From Puccinia triticina (Eukaryota > Basidiomycota > Pucciniomycetes > Pucciniales > Pucciniaceae), in assembly GCF_026914185.1 (NCBI RefSeq), contig NC_070574.1, forward strand, positions 2,294,501 through 2,358,500: a stretch of DNA of 64,000 nucleotides, read 5' to 3'. Positions 55,151 to 64,000 of the stretch are shown piece by piece (position 1 is the first letter of the stretch; the number at the start of each line of letters is the position of its first letter). The position numbers and the translations under genes were made by a program. Below the pieces are notes generated by a model. That model made no database searches and was not told the DNA's origin. It saw only the letters and a program-made list of their open reading frames with translations.

Positions 55151-55267
55151 GATGAAAAGAGGTGATTACCAAAAGCAGCAATGGGAAGTTACATATACAA
55201 TATCCAGAGGGATTTTTGTAACATAACTTCCTCCTGTTACCAGATAACACATTATTGTTATCTGGTA

Positions 55268-55440
55268 AAATGGAAGACTTCCTGTCACTTTTGAACAGAT
55301 CTGGAATTTCAGATTTTGCAGGGAAATCTGAAATCGGGAACTCTGGATCACTTCAGGGATCTTCAAGGACCTAGATTTCCCTGCAAAATCTGAAATCTGG
55401 CTGGTCAGATCTGACTTTCCAGATTGACAGGAAGTCCTTG
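55268..55440. mobile_element. Small foldback sequence
   Basis: The outer GACTTCCTGTCA faces TGACAGGAAGTC, and the inner TTTCAGATTTTGCAGGGAAA faces its complement at 55370-55395. The whole 170 bp is one imperfect palindrome, MITE-like. Confidence 0.7.
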
Positions 55441-55949
55441 AATGTGTCTGTGCACATTTGGATAGAGGGCTTTTCCCAATGTTGTGGCCTGTGGGCTACG
55501 CACTCTGAGCCTTGCCGCAGTTGTGGTATCTACTCCTTCCCGGATACCAATCCGGGAAGGGGAGGGTGTGAATCCATCCACTTGGTCACTTGGTCACAAC
55601 AGGTCATGAGCCCCTGACACTTATTCCTCTGCCTTGCTTATCACACCTCCAGTGGACCACTAATAATCATAGTTCATTAGTTGTCAGACTAACTACAAAT
55701 ATTTTTTCTCTATCTCTCCTCTCTGACCTCTCTGAATTCTCCCAGCGGCCACCATTCTTAAAAAGCTTGCTTGTCCAATATTCCAATCCTATATTGGAAG
55801 GTCACATACCCATCTCAAGATGTGTCACAGCCAAACCTTGGTTGTTCTGGATATTCATCAACACTCCGGCAGGAATCTCCCTTGTGTTGTGAAATCCAAA
55901 TCTTGCTCTTCTGTGGTGACCAATGAACACAGTGACTTTTAGAAGGTAG

Positions 55950-57045
55950 CTAGGGTAGTATCTACACTTGCACCAGGGGAGATTTTGACGCACTCTCCAT
56001 AGAGTGCCATACTGTACCCTTTTTCTGTAACTGTGCTGGATGCCTTTGATGAAAGTAGTGTAAGAATTAATGAAAAATTCTGGAACTAATCCACAAATGA
56101 TCTGAAACTGATCCTGGATTCATGCATAAACCATCCAGAAGTCATGCAGAAGTCAACTGGAAAACAACTGGAACACGGTTGAGACCACTAAGACACAATG
56201 GCCACAATCAAACCAGAATTCAATTTGAACTGTTTATTGATTGAGATGACTGCTTGGGGTTCAATTCACATTATTTACATGCTCATGAAGGTGGTCAGTT
56301 TTTTCACTTTGATAATGTCACCCTCATGTGCCCACATACAAGGATGTTAATTGCAGGTTAGGCCTCCCGCACATCAACAACAAGTACACCCCTGTTAGAA
56401 TGATGTGAAAAATCCATCTGAATTGGTATATTTCCCTAAAAAAGGCAGGTATCATCTAGAATCAAGCCAAAAAAGGATGAAAATGAGTTGAAAATATGAG
56501 TCAAGTCAAGCTTGGAGGTGTGTACTGGTACCAAATTTCAGATAGACATCCTGGCTTAACAAATATAAGCTTAAAGGCGCCTTTGTCATATTGAATCTCA
56601 ACTGGCAGCAGTTTCTTGAGTTTTTTTCACAGTGTTGGGGTGACAGGTCACCAGAGGGGCCTTTCACAGCTCCATGACAAGTACAAACTTGTCAGAAAGC
56701 CATTAAAGCCCCAGATAGTTACATCTATGTTTTTTGAGACCCCTTGCAGAAATTGATCAACAGAAATTTGCCATAAATGATTAATCATTCGGCATTGAGT
56801 AACTATCATTTCATTATAGGCTGTAATTGAGTTATCCTTAGAGAATGAAATGGTTCTATACAAAATTGCACAAGGTCCTCTGACAATTCCACATCATTTC
56901 TGACACACTTCCCATTGACTTCTGAAGAATTTATCAATAATTTCCTAATCCACATCTGACTCACATCAGAACCAGAACAACATAAAATTGGACTCTGGCA
57001 CTCTCTGGAGAGTGTGTCAAATCCACCCCTGGTGACTCTGGGATT
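55950..57045. mobile_element. 1.1-kb TIR element nested in copia 2
   Basis: CACCAGGGGAGATTTTGACG...CACTCTCCATAGAGTGCCA on the left faces TGGCACTCTCTGGAGAGTG...CCCCTGGTGACTCTGG on the right. It is the same family as 52052-53172. A CACTG-type right end lies inside at 56597-56635. Confidence 0.72.
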
Positions 57046-57277
57046 TTTTCAAGAAAGATTTTGTAGGTCATCTCTTCTGCAATAGGGGGTTTCAAACATG
57101 GTGCAGGTACCAGTTCAGGAACCCCAATTCAGGAAAACAAAGTTCCTGCAAAATGAATTTTCAAATTATTTCTGTATGTTTTTTGGGTAAAATTGGGTGG
57201 GTGTGCTGCAGGTGCCCTGATTTTGTGAATTGGGGGTTCCTGAAACAGGACCTGCGCCATGTTTTAAACCCCCTAAT

Positions 57278-57486
57278 AACCAGTTGGCCATTAAGGTGTC
57301 CACAGATGATGCATCAAACAACAGAATAAGGCATACTGGCCATGATTTCCACATAAACAAGTCACTTTTCCAGAAGAAGACAGCACTTGAGTGGGTCAGC
57401 ACAAAAGACCAACTAGCTGGCATCTTCATGAAGTGCATGCCCCCCAAGATTTTTACAGCCCTGAGAGAACAAATGATGTCCGGCTG
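57278..57486 (+). pseudogene. copia RNase H C-terminal fragment
   Basis: The plus strand reads HDFHINKSLFQKKTALEWVS, then TKDQLAGIF and LREQMMSG before a TGA. This is the conserved C-terminal end of copia polyproteins, placed as expected just before the polypurine tract and 3' LTR. Confidence 0.88.
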
Positions 57487-57762
57487 ATCCTACCACTATT
57501 ATGGGATCTCATTTTTTCCTACAGCAGGGCTCAAACTTTGCCATGCTTTGTATTTTCTGTGACTCTCCGTTGTTAACTTGTTTCTTTCTCTGATTGTTTT
57601 CCTCACTTGTACATTTGCATACCGGATCTGCAGCAAGAGAGGGGGGGGGGGGGTGTTGTAGCCTGCGGGCTACACACTCTGAGCCTTGCCGCAGTTGTGG
57701 GATCTTCTTCTTCCAGAAAGGGGAGGGCGTGAATCCATCTACTTTGTCACTCAATCACAACA

Positions 57763-58416
57763 CTCAATTCCACAAAAAATACCCGTTATAACACCAGTAA
57801 CGTGCTAACCGCGGTATCTGGCGTGAAAACGCTGGAAAATTGGCAAAAACCCCCGTTATCCCTAACTTAGCTAATTCCCTCCTTGGGGGAGCAAAGCAAC
57901 CTCCAAAGGAGGGACTTGCGCGCTATGTCAACCCCGCAGCAGTAGAGAATTAGGCATTTTGGCGGGGAATTTCTTAAAACCAATCTGCCGCATGAGTTTC
58001 TGAACCTTCTTTTCTCTACCTTACATTTCTGGGATGGCTTAAGCTGTCCCCTTCTTTCTACTATAGTTTCTCATCCTGAATTCCTCTGGTTGAGCTGCAA
58101 TCATAGTTGTAACATTATCAATTCCAGATTCTGTACAGTGCAAAATGTGGAATGCAAAATGAAGTGGAAAATTGTCAGTCACAAAAAAGGACTACATGGG
58201 GCACCCAAGGCCCCCATAAATTTGTAAAATATGTACAAAGAAACTCCATGATGTTGTGCACATTTTGCTCCCCCAAAATTTCATTACCTGGTGACAAATG
58301 GCGCGTCCAGAGAGGATTGAAAAACATCATTCTTCTAATTTTCTACTGCCACGGGGTCAACATAGCGCATAAGTCCCTCCTTTGGAGGGTCCCTGCGGGA
58401 CGGCGTCCCTCCAATA
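57763..58416. repeat. GGAGGGACTT hairpins and inverted copy of the 3095 repeat
   Basis: Inverted AAT/AAGTCCCTCC words face GGAGGGACTT at 57873-57917, and another is at 58368. Bases 58110-58410 are the inverted counterpart of 3095-3356. Confidence 0.7.
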
Positions 58417-58617
58417 GGGGGATTCACAATAGGATAAAAATAAAACTTTAGAGCCAATTTTAAGGCCTTTACAGACAATTTTTTAAAAAATGAAGAAGTT
58501 CCTCAAATTGCCAGGGGACACCTAATCCTGTACATCCTGCCATATTTTTGAAAAGTTGTTGATAAAGGCCTTAAAATTGACTCTCAAGTTTTATTTTTAT
58601 CCTATTGTGAACCCCCC
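58417..58617. mobile_element. MITE with TA target duplication (copy 3, best preserved)
   Basis: 201 bp, beginning GGGGGATTCACAATAGGATA and ending TCCTATTGTGAACCCCCC, with TA at 58415-58416 and 58618-58619. The arms pair for about 65 bp. Confidence 0.88.
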
Positions 58618-58718
58618 TAATAGAGGGACTTAGTGAAGTTAGCGTTATGCGCACGTTATCCCCCTAAGATTGCGGGGGATGGCATAACAGGTATAATAAC
58701 TGAAAAAAATCACGCCTG

Positions 58719-59318
58719 GCAACAACGTTTGATAAAAGGCTCAGGCTTCCCCGTAGAAGAGAGTCATCATTCATAATGAGTCGTGGCGCTTCCAAGTGAT
58801 CCCGGGCCGTACTTCAGTTCCATCATCATATTGTACATATCTTCATTCTGGACCATCCATTGTTGATTTCATCTGACATTGTATCTTCGATCGTTTGGCA
58901 GCCATAACGTTCGCGCTACGAGGTCTTACTTGCACAAGGCTCACCGACACCGTCGAGAACATGTGCATCTCCCAGGCAATCGTTCAAAGGCCATCAAGGT
59001 TGACTTCGCTGAATCCCGTCAGCCTTCGGACAGCAGTGACGACCAGGGAGGCGATTACGACGAGGACGATCACGTACGATCGTCGCTCGGAACCGTGTTC
59101 TTCATGCAACCACGGCCCACACCTACGCTCCAGGACATCCTCAGCAAATGGCAATCAGATCTACTGAAGCTCTTCCCGCTCAAGCCGGAAAGTGGAGCTG
59201 AATGACGTTGATAATGGTTTGCCGGAGACGGAAAATATGGTTGTAAGCGCCACGACCCATTATGAATGATGACTCTCTTTTACGGGGAAGCCTGAGCCTT
59301 TTATCAAAAGTTGTCAGT
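58719..59318. mobile_element. 600-bp TIR element enclosing a short open frame
   Basis: Inverted arms of about 65 bp: TTTGATAAAAGGCTCAGGCT on the left and its complement AGCCTGAGCCTTTTATCAAA on the right, differing at few sites. Inside, the plus strand reads about 100 codons to a TGA at 59205 (SDDQGGDYDEDDHV, LSKWQSDLLKLFPL) with no ATG at the start. The frame looks like a captured or resident C-terminal exon of unknown identity. Confidence 0.75.
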
Positions 59319-60105
59319 AGGCGTGCAGCTAAGATAGATTACCGGTTAACGATAACCGGTTAACGCGATAGCCTCCTCGCTAGCGCCCCCAGCTTCTTCA
59401 CCGCTGAGCGCCACTTGCGTGATCCTGTAGCGACGTGACGAAAGGATGGCCAGGCTGAAACCGTAATTTGCCGGAGTGGCGTGATGCGCTTGGCCATGAA
59501 AGCTTTTTAGCTGAACTTGTCACACACACACATGCGCCCGATCGGCTGTACCGTGTTCTGGGTTAATCAACGCGACGATCGTCAGTAGCAAGATGACCTG
59601 ACGAGTTGACGCCTCGCGCACGCTCACATCCATGACGCCTTTTCCAACATTTTTTGAGCAGCGCGCGTCAGCTTCAGGTCATGTCTCAGCTGATCAGCAC
59701 GCCATCTGCTTATCGTCCAATCAAACCTGGAACCTGGCACATGCGTACATACATGACGCCTTTGAACATTCAGCTGGGCTAACCCAAACCCGTCATGCCA
59801 AGAAGCTAGGTGGAATTTTTGTGTCAGGTGCCTTGTACCCTCAGGCGATTAGAAGTTGGGGGCGCATCATTGCACCGCTGATTGGTTTTTTTCACTAATT
59901 TTCCCGGCGTAATAGTAACGAGGTACTTTAGGACATGTGACACACTTCTCCCAGCTTCATTTGTCTCTGAGAAGAAAGCAAATGTCCCCATATCTGATAA
60001 AATTGTCACCAACATCTGCGCCGAAGATATATCAGAAACCAACCAACCAACCATCAGGTATGTTATCCTCGCCACTCTGGTTGCTTGAATTAACATACAG
60101 CAGCA
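59319..60105. other. Upstream region of the unknown gene pair
   Basis: An ACCGGTTAACGATAACCGGTT direct/inverted repeat lies at 59340-59365. The rest is moderate-GC sequence without a supported frame. 60031-60105 (CAGAAACCAACCAACC, TAACATACAGCA) is repeated before the next start codon at 60405-60479. Confidence 0.5.
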
Positions 60106-60432
60106 ATGGCCACCGCATCGACCCCTGCGAAAACCCAACGCTACCGCGCCCTCGATGTCTGGAATGCTTTGAAGAAGCGGGATTTTGAATACGGCCTCAA
60201 CCTGCTTATCACCGGCAAGTGGACCGTTGACGGCGTCGTCAAGGACGGCCTCAGCTTTCTCGACACTCAGGCTGGCAGCGAGCGATGCCAGGAGGCGGCT
60301 GCAATCGCCTTGTTCCTTCGTTGTATTGTCGTCGATTTCCTCAAAGAGGATGGTCTCGACAAAGAGTTCGATGATCTCGTCACCGATTACCGTGTGACAT
60401 CACCAATCAGAAACCAACCAACCGACCATTGA
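60106..60432 (+). CDS. Truncated 5' tandem copy of the unknown protein
   Basis: This ATG-started frame of 108 codons matches the first 97 residues of the following gene at about 82% identity by eye (17 differences). It then diverges after DYRV into 11 unrelated residues. The start codons are 374 bp apart and the upstream leader is duplicated too, so the unit is promoter-proximal region plus the N-terminal coding part. Amino-acid divergence shows the duplication is not recent. It may be expressed as a short N-terminal module or be a pseudogene. Function unknown. Confidence 0.5.
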   Translation: MATASTPAKTQRYRALDVWNALKKRDFEYGLNLLITGKWTVDGVVKDGLSFLDTQAGSERCQEAAAIALFLRCIVVDFLKEDGLDKEFDDLVTDYRVTSPIRNQPTDH

Positions 60433-60479
60433 TATGTTGTCCTTGCCACTCTTATTGCTTGAGCTAACATACAGCATTA

Positions 60480-61445
60480 ATGCCCGCCTCATCGACCCCT
60501 GCAACAACCCAACGCTACCGCGCCCTCGATGCCTGGAATGCTTTGAAGAAGCGGGATTTTGAATACGGCCTCAACCTGCTTGTCAGCGGCGAGTGGATCG
60601 TTGACGGCGTCGTCAAGGACGGCCTCAGCTTTCTCGATGCTCGGGTTGGCAGCGAGCGATGCCAGGAGACGGCTGCACTCGCCTTGTTCCTTCGTCGTAT
60701 TGTCGTCGATTTCCTCAAAGAGGAAGGTCTCGACAAAGAGTTCGACGATCTCATCACCGATTACCGTGTGAAGCACGTTTCTGACAGGGACTGGACTGCA
60801 ATTTTCAAGATCGAAGATGTCCGCCTCGAGAACGCGCCTCAGTATGACTTCATCAAGCAGGCCATCATCGACAAGATCGGCAGCAAATGGGCAACGTTCC
60901 TCGGATTGGCCCGCACGCTTACCTCGTTCAGCGTCCTGACCGACATGGAGGCGGGTATGCCTATCCGCTACCGTCGCAAGAACGACGTCTTGGTCGAAAC
61001 CTCAAAGGAGCAACGCGATACCGGAATGGGTGAATATCACGATATCGAGTTTGCGATGCGCAAGGAATTCACCGCGCTCTCATTCGATCTTATCGAACAC
61101 GTGGCCAGTACCGTTCTTGGCAAAAAGGCCTTACCGTTCGGCGAGGAGGCTCGTACTCTGCCTCACATTCTGGAACAGGCGCGTGAGATCTTCCACTTCT
61201 CCAGCGCCAACAAGATCAATCCGGGCCACAAGGAATACCCCATCACAATCGGCTCGTTCTCCGCGTCCACGATCATCCTGATTTACGCCTGCTACCACTA
61301 CAGCATTCCTATCACGGAATGCATGCCCCGCCTCAAATACGACGGACCAATTCGCGCAGCTCATGACGAGCCTGCTGAGAAGACCGACTCCGAGGCGCTG
61401 GAAGCCCTCAGCCTGGATGATCGGGCCTCCGGCGCCCCTTGTTGA
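60480..61445 (+). CDS. Unknown protein A, 321 aa, intact
   Basis: The frame runs uninterrupted from ATG 60480 to TGA 61445. The protein is mostly soluble and probably helical, with no signal peptide and no clear membrane anchor; one hydrophobic stretch is SASTIILIYACYHYSI near residue 260. The C-terminus is acidic. Third codon positions are strongly G/C (GCC, CTC, GAC, AAG), unlike the AT-rich surroundings, which suggests a selected gene, possibly of different origin. I do not recognise the family. It is followed by 150 bp and then the intron-bearing leader of protein B on the same strand. Confidence 0.7.
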   Translation: MPASSTPATTQRYRALDAWNALKKRDFEYGLNLLVSGEWIVDGVVKDGLSFLDARVGSERCQETAALALFLRRIVVDFLKEEGLDKEFDDLITDYRVKHVSDRDWTAIFKIEDVRLENAPQYDFIKQAIIDKIGSKWATFLGLARTLTSFSVLTDMEAGMPIRYRRKNDVLVETSKEQRDTGMGEYHDIEFAMRKEFTALSFDLIEHVASTVLGKKALPFGEEARTLPHILEQAREIFHFSSANKINPGHKEYPITIGSFSASTIILIYACYHYSIPITECMPRLKYDGPIRAAHDEPAEKTDSEALEALSLDDRASGAPC

Positions 61446-61592
61446 ATTATATGCATATTCGAATTATGAATATGAAGCTTTCAAATCAATTCTCACTCGC
61501 ATCTTGAATATCATCGAGTTAAACCTAACCTATCCGAAAATTCCCCCACATACAAAACCGACTCGACCCGCACCAACTGCTAGTCTTTTCTT

Positions 61593-61994
61593 CACGCGTT
61601 TACATCACAAAGACCCGTGAAGAAGAGACTAGTAAGTAAAATCACCTTCAACCTCAACAGCAACAACAAAAAACTAACAACTCTTTCTATCCTCTTTGTT
61701 TTCTCTTTTCCCTTTATCATTTTTCCTATACGTAGATCAATTATCTCTTGTGCGCGTCCTTCACCCGAATCTATCATCCAAATCAAATCAAAAATCATCA
61801 TAAAATATCCCTGCGCTATCGCAGGTAGGCTCTTTTTCTATCTTATATGATTCATCCTTTTCTTTTCGTCATCACTCAATTCTAACTGTTTTATTCTATA
61901 TTTTTCATGTCATCGTATCTTAGGTGTGTGTGTTTGAGAGTCGTCGTTGTCGTCCGAGTCGTTGTTCATCAAGGATATTATCTTCATCATAAAG
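61593..61994 (+). other. Intron-containing 5' leader of gene B (native copy)
   Basis: Three exons are defined by comparison with the spliced copy downstream: 61593-61631 (39 nt), 61736-61824 (89 nt) and 61924-61994 (71 nt). Intron 1 is 61632-61735 (GTAAGT...CGTAG). Intron 2 is 61825-61923 (GTAGGC...CTTAG, branch CTAAC). A third donor, GTTCGC, follows at 61995. Exon 2 ends in a CTGCGCTATCGCAG dyad. The exons have stops in all frames and are likely untranslated. Confidence 0.75.
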
Positions 61995-62066
61995 GTTCGC
62001 TAGTTTATACATTTTATTGTTTTTCATTTCTCATTCATCTATATTATCAATAATAAAAAAAAAAAA

Positions 62067-62336
62067 CACGCGTTTACATCACAAAGACCCGTGAAGAAGA
62101 GACTAATCAATTATCTCTTGTGCGCGTCCTTCACCCGAATCCATCATCCAAATCGAATCAAAAATCATCATAAAATATCCCTGCGCTATCGCAGGTGTGT
62201 GTGTTTGAGAGTCGTCGTTGTCGTCCGAGTCGTTGTTCATCAAGGATATTATCTTCATCATAAAGGTGTGTGTGTTTGAGAGTCGTCGTTGTCGTCCGAG
62301 TCGTTGTTCATCAAGGATATTATCTTCATCATAAAG
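62067..62336 (+). repeat. Spliced (processed) copy of the leader, exon 3 doubled
   Basis: Exons 1 (62067-62105, 39 nt), 2 (62106-62194, 89 nt) and 3 (62195-62265, 71 nt) are joined exactly at the native splice sites, and exon 3 is repeated (62266-62336). Only a few substitutions separate it from the native copy. A run of 12 A lies directly before it. Exact intron loss shows an RNA intermediate. Confidence 0.85.
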
Positions 62337-63287
62337 ATCGTCTGGTCGAATTCACCCAGAATTTACACCCCTGCCTCTACCACTTACAAGGTTACGGCAC
62401 CGCCCGTCCTCACGTATGTCAAGAGCGAAGCAAACGGCGGATGCTACCGGTTGGTCAAACCCGAGGAATACGGAATTGAGAATGAACCATCTTGGAAGCT
62501 CGGCGGCTTTAGCATGTACAACATGCTGCAGACAGGCTCCCTCCTGTCATCATCTGATGACAGCGAATACGTCGCCACCTTGGAGAAGAACGACGTCACC
62601 CACCGCCTCACGATCTTTGGCTTTTTCCACAACGAATATCCAGCGGCCACCGAGAATGGAGGTATCGATCTCGTTACATTGATCAACAAGGTATGCGGAG
62701 CGGGCGCCAGCGTTGTGAACGTGACCCTGGAGAGCATCGAAGGTGGTTTGAAGCTGGACGTCAATGATCAAACCGAAACGATCAGTTTCCTATCGCTTGC
62801 CGCTGCATGCAGCAGCCTAGCCAGACAGCACAATCTCCACGACACGTTCCTTGCGCATCAGCGCGACCCGGCCATCAGCAGCGCGTATCGGATGCAGAAC
62901 AAATCCATTCCCTACACCTACAACCACATTGAGATCTCGACCTCCGCGCATGAAGAGAGGAAATGGGGCAAGCTTCTGGAAAAGGTTCAGTCGACTGAGG
63001 AGCCGCTGTATGCCAACCTCTTCACAGCCGGCAACGCAGCATACAGCATCCGCGACCAGACGGAGGCCGATGCCTTGATGCGGGTCAACAATGTCAATCA
63101 GAAGATCAAGAGGTTGCTCGCCGCCCATCCCAACCACGCGGTCTACCTGACTGATGAACATCGCGCTAAATGGGAGGCATCCACATTCGCCGGGCAGAAG
63201 GGCGGCAAGAAGCAGAAGAAGGGCGGGAACGCTTCCAGGGCTCAAGGAAGTGATATTGAGGTTTTGTCCATAGTTATGTCATACTAG
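62337..63287 (+). CDS. Unknown protein B, about 316 aa, start unresolved
   Basis: The frame is open from 62280 to TAG 63287 and has gene-like, G/C-ending codons from about 62340. The first in-frame ATG is at 62514 (MYNMLQTG), but coding-like sequence precedes it (PPVLTYVKSEANGGCYRLVK), so the true start is upstream, non-AUG or lost. It follows directly on the spliced leader copy. Visible features are an Ala/Ser/Leu-rich helical middle and a basic Gly/Lys tail (GQKGGKKQKKGG) that could bind nucleic acid. There is no signal peptide. I do not recognise the family. It has the same codon style as protein A and is co-oriented with it. Confidence 0.6.
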   Translation: MVWSNSPRIYTPASTTYKVTAPPVLTYVKSEANGGCYRLVKPEEYGIENEPSWKLGGFSMYNMLQTGSLLSSSDDSEYVATLEKNDVTHRLTIFGFFHNEYPAATENGGIDLVTLINKVCGAGASVVNVTLESIEGGLKLDVNDQTETISFLSLAAACSSLARQHNLHDTFLAHQRDPAISSAYRMQNKSIPYTYNHIEISTSAHEERKWGKLLEKVQSTEEPLYANLFTAGNAAYSIRDQTEADALMRVNNVNQKIKRLLAAHPNHAVYLTDEHRAKWEASTFAGQKGGKKQKKGGNASRAQGSDIEVLSIVMSY

Positions 63288-63319
63288 ACAATACATCCTC
63301 TCCTCAAATCCTCCTGGCT

Positions 63320-63420
63320 TAGAGCATCTCCACCGCGGTCCCTATGCAACCAAATAGGGACCGCGGGTCCCAAAACCACAGCCACCGCAGTCCCTATGTG
63401 GGGCCCTGAAATACACCACC
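63320..63420. mobile_element. Possible MITE end with GAGCATCTCCACCGC motif
   Basis: AGAGCATCTCCACCGCGGTC is followed by a CGGTCCCTAT...ATAGGGACCG hairpin and a second GCAGTCCCTATG. GAGCATCTCC ends are typical of several MITE families. The other terminus is not seen in the window. Confidence 0.4.
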
Positions 63421-64000
63421 GGGCAACTGGGACGGGACATTGGCCCAACGTGTGCTTCGATGGTTGGGCTAACCAAACAGCAGCCCTGGCTCCGGAGCAA
63501 CCCCTCCAAAGGAGGGACTTCAGTCTAAAACCGGAGCGTTACAGTCGGCCAGTTTTGGTGTAGCCAACTTTTGGACGGCTGCACCTCCTGTACATCCATC
63601 TCACCAGAGGTAAAAAGTTGGGTTGGAGATAGAGGAAGATGGTGTGGTCCTCCTCATCCACTTTTCAAAAGAAAATGTTGAAAATTGGACCAGAAGGAAT
63701 TTTTGCAAGATCACAAAAATCTGAAAATCTGACTCTTCAAGATTGAACTGAAGTTGGTTCTTGGCTTCTCAATCAGAATCCAAGTCATGTTGGACTAAAT
63801 TTGGCTTGTAAAAAATCCTACACATTATACAATTTTTGAAAAATTCAAAATCCTTCTTGATGGGATGAAGGCCTCCATCTTGGGCACACCCTGCCCAACC
63901 TTATTATCCACTGGGTGGTTGTGTATACTTTATATGATTTTTACAAAAAAAAGGACCTCAGAAGCCCAACTGTGACACACAAGCATGCACATTTTAGTTA
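63421..64000. other. Right-edge spacer
   Basis: One CCTCCAAAGGAGGGACTT half-palindrome lies at 63503-63520, the word shared with eight other places in the window. The remainder is AT-rich with no supported gene. Confidence 0.45.

Larger units (their letters stand above)
55480..57762 (+). mobile_element. Deleted copia element 2
   Basis: LTR-like ends at 55480-55601 and 57654-57762 both begin TGTTGT(G/A)GCCTG and end TCACAACA. The 3' copy follows a polypurine tract (57638-57653). The 5' copy is followed by GGTCATGAGCCCCTGAC, similar to the primer site of copia 1. The flanks are CCCAA and CTCAA, a 5-bp duplication with one change. Only the RNase H C-terminus remains, and a TIR element is nested at about 55950-57045. 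Confidence 0.82.

Overview
The window reads as repeat-rich nuclear DNA of a filamentous fungus, most likely a rust fungus (Pucciniales, Puccinia-like). That assignment is inference. It rests on short introns (about 60-105 bp) with CTAAC-type branch sites, a small secreted cysteine-rich protein, an OTU-protease gene beside repeats, a BED-finger hAT transposase of the kind I associate with rusts, and dense copia, Helitron and MITE content. There are no operons, rRNAs or prokaryotic features, and most long open frames are accidents of tandem repeats.

Layout. 0-2.85 kb: an intact OTU-domain gene (185-1612) followed by a 160-bp tandem repeat. 2.85-8 kb: nested repeats, including a 1.49-kb foldback element (3688-5175), a 1,091-bp solo LTR with target duplication AGTTG (5333-6423) and TA-flanked MITEs. 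8.2-8.9 kb: a two-exon gene for a small secreted cysteine-rich protein. 10.3-18.2 kb: a full-length but broken copia element on the minus strand (LTRs 240 bp, target duplication GAGTC), itself hit by an 8-bp-TSD MITE and a CACTG-ended element. 19.7-21.4 kb: an acyltransferase pseudogene upstream of a Helitron 3' end. 24.8-27.4 kb: a second large foldback element filled with palindromic minisatellites. 28.5-35 kb: a hAT transposase pseudogene, minus strand, whose intron holds a 3,839-bp Helitron carrying a broken ATG3 copy. 35.2-38.5 kb: a second Helitron, carrying a broken short-chain dehydrogenase and inserted in a 180-bp satellite. 42.6-48.4 kb: a third Helitron with a solo LTR, a tRNA-like pair and palindromic arrays nested inside. 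49-59.3 kb: more MITEs, foldback elements, arrays and a deleted copia element.

59.3-63.3 kb is different. It is richer in GC at third codon positions and holds two proteins I do not recognise. The first has a tandemly duplicated, truncated 5' copy. The second is preceded by its 5' leader twice: once with introns (exons 39, 89 and 71 nt), and once with the introns exactly removed and the third exon doubled. That is a footprint of reverse-transcribed, spliced RNA.

Three themes link the window. Helitrons with defined ends (minus strand TCCAAGTNTATTAAA ... hairpin ... CTAG, inserted between A and T) have carried host gene fragments. Foldback elements contain arrays of short palindromic units, and the same GATGACCGG unit recurs in five separate arrays. 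Elements are nested deeply enough that the order of insertion can be read from interrupted repeats and target-site duplications. Only four coding regions look potentially intact: the OTU gene, the secreted protein, and the two unknown proteins near the right end. All boundaries were read by eye from the sequence.
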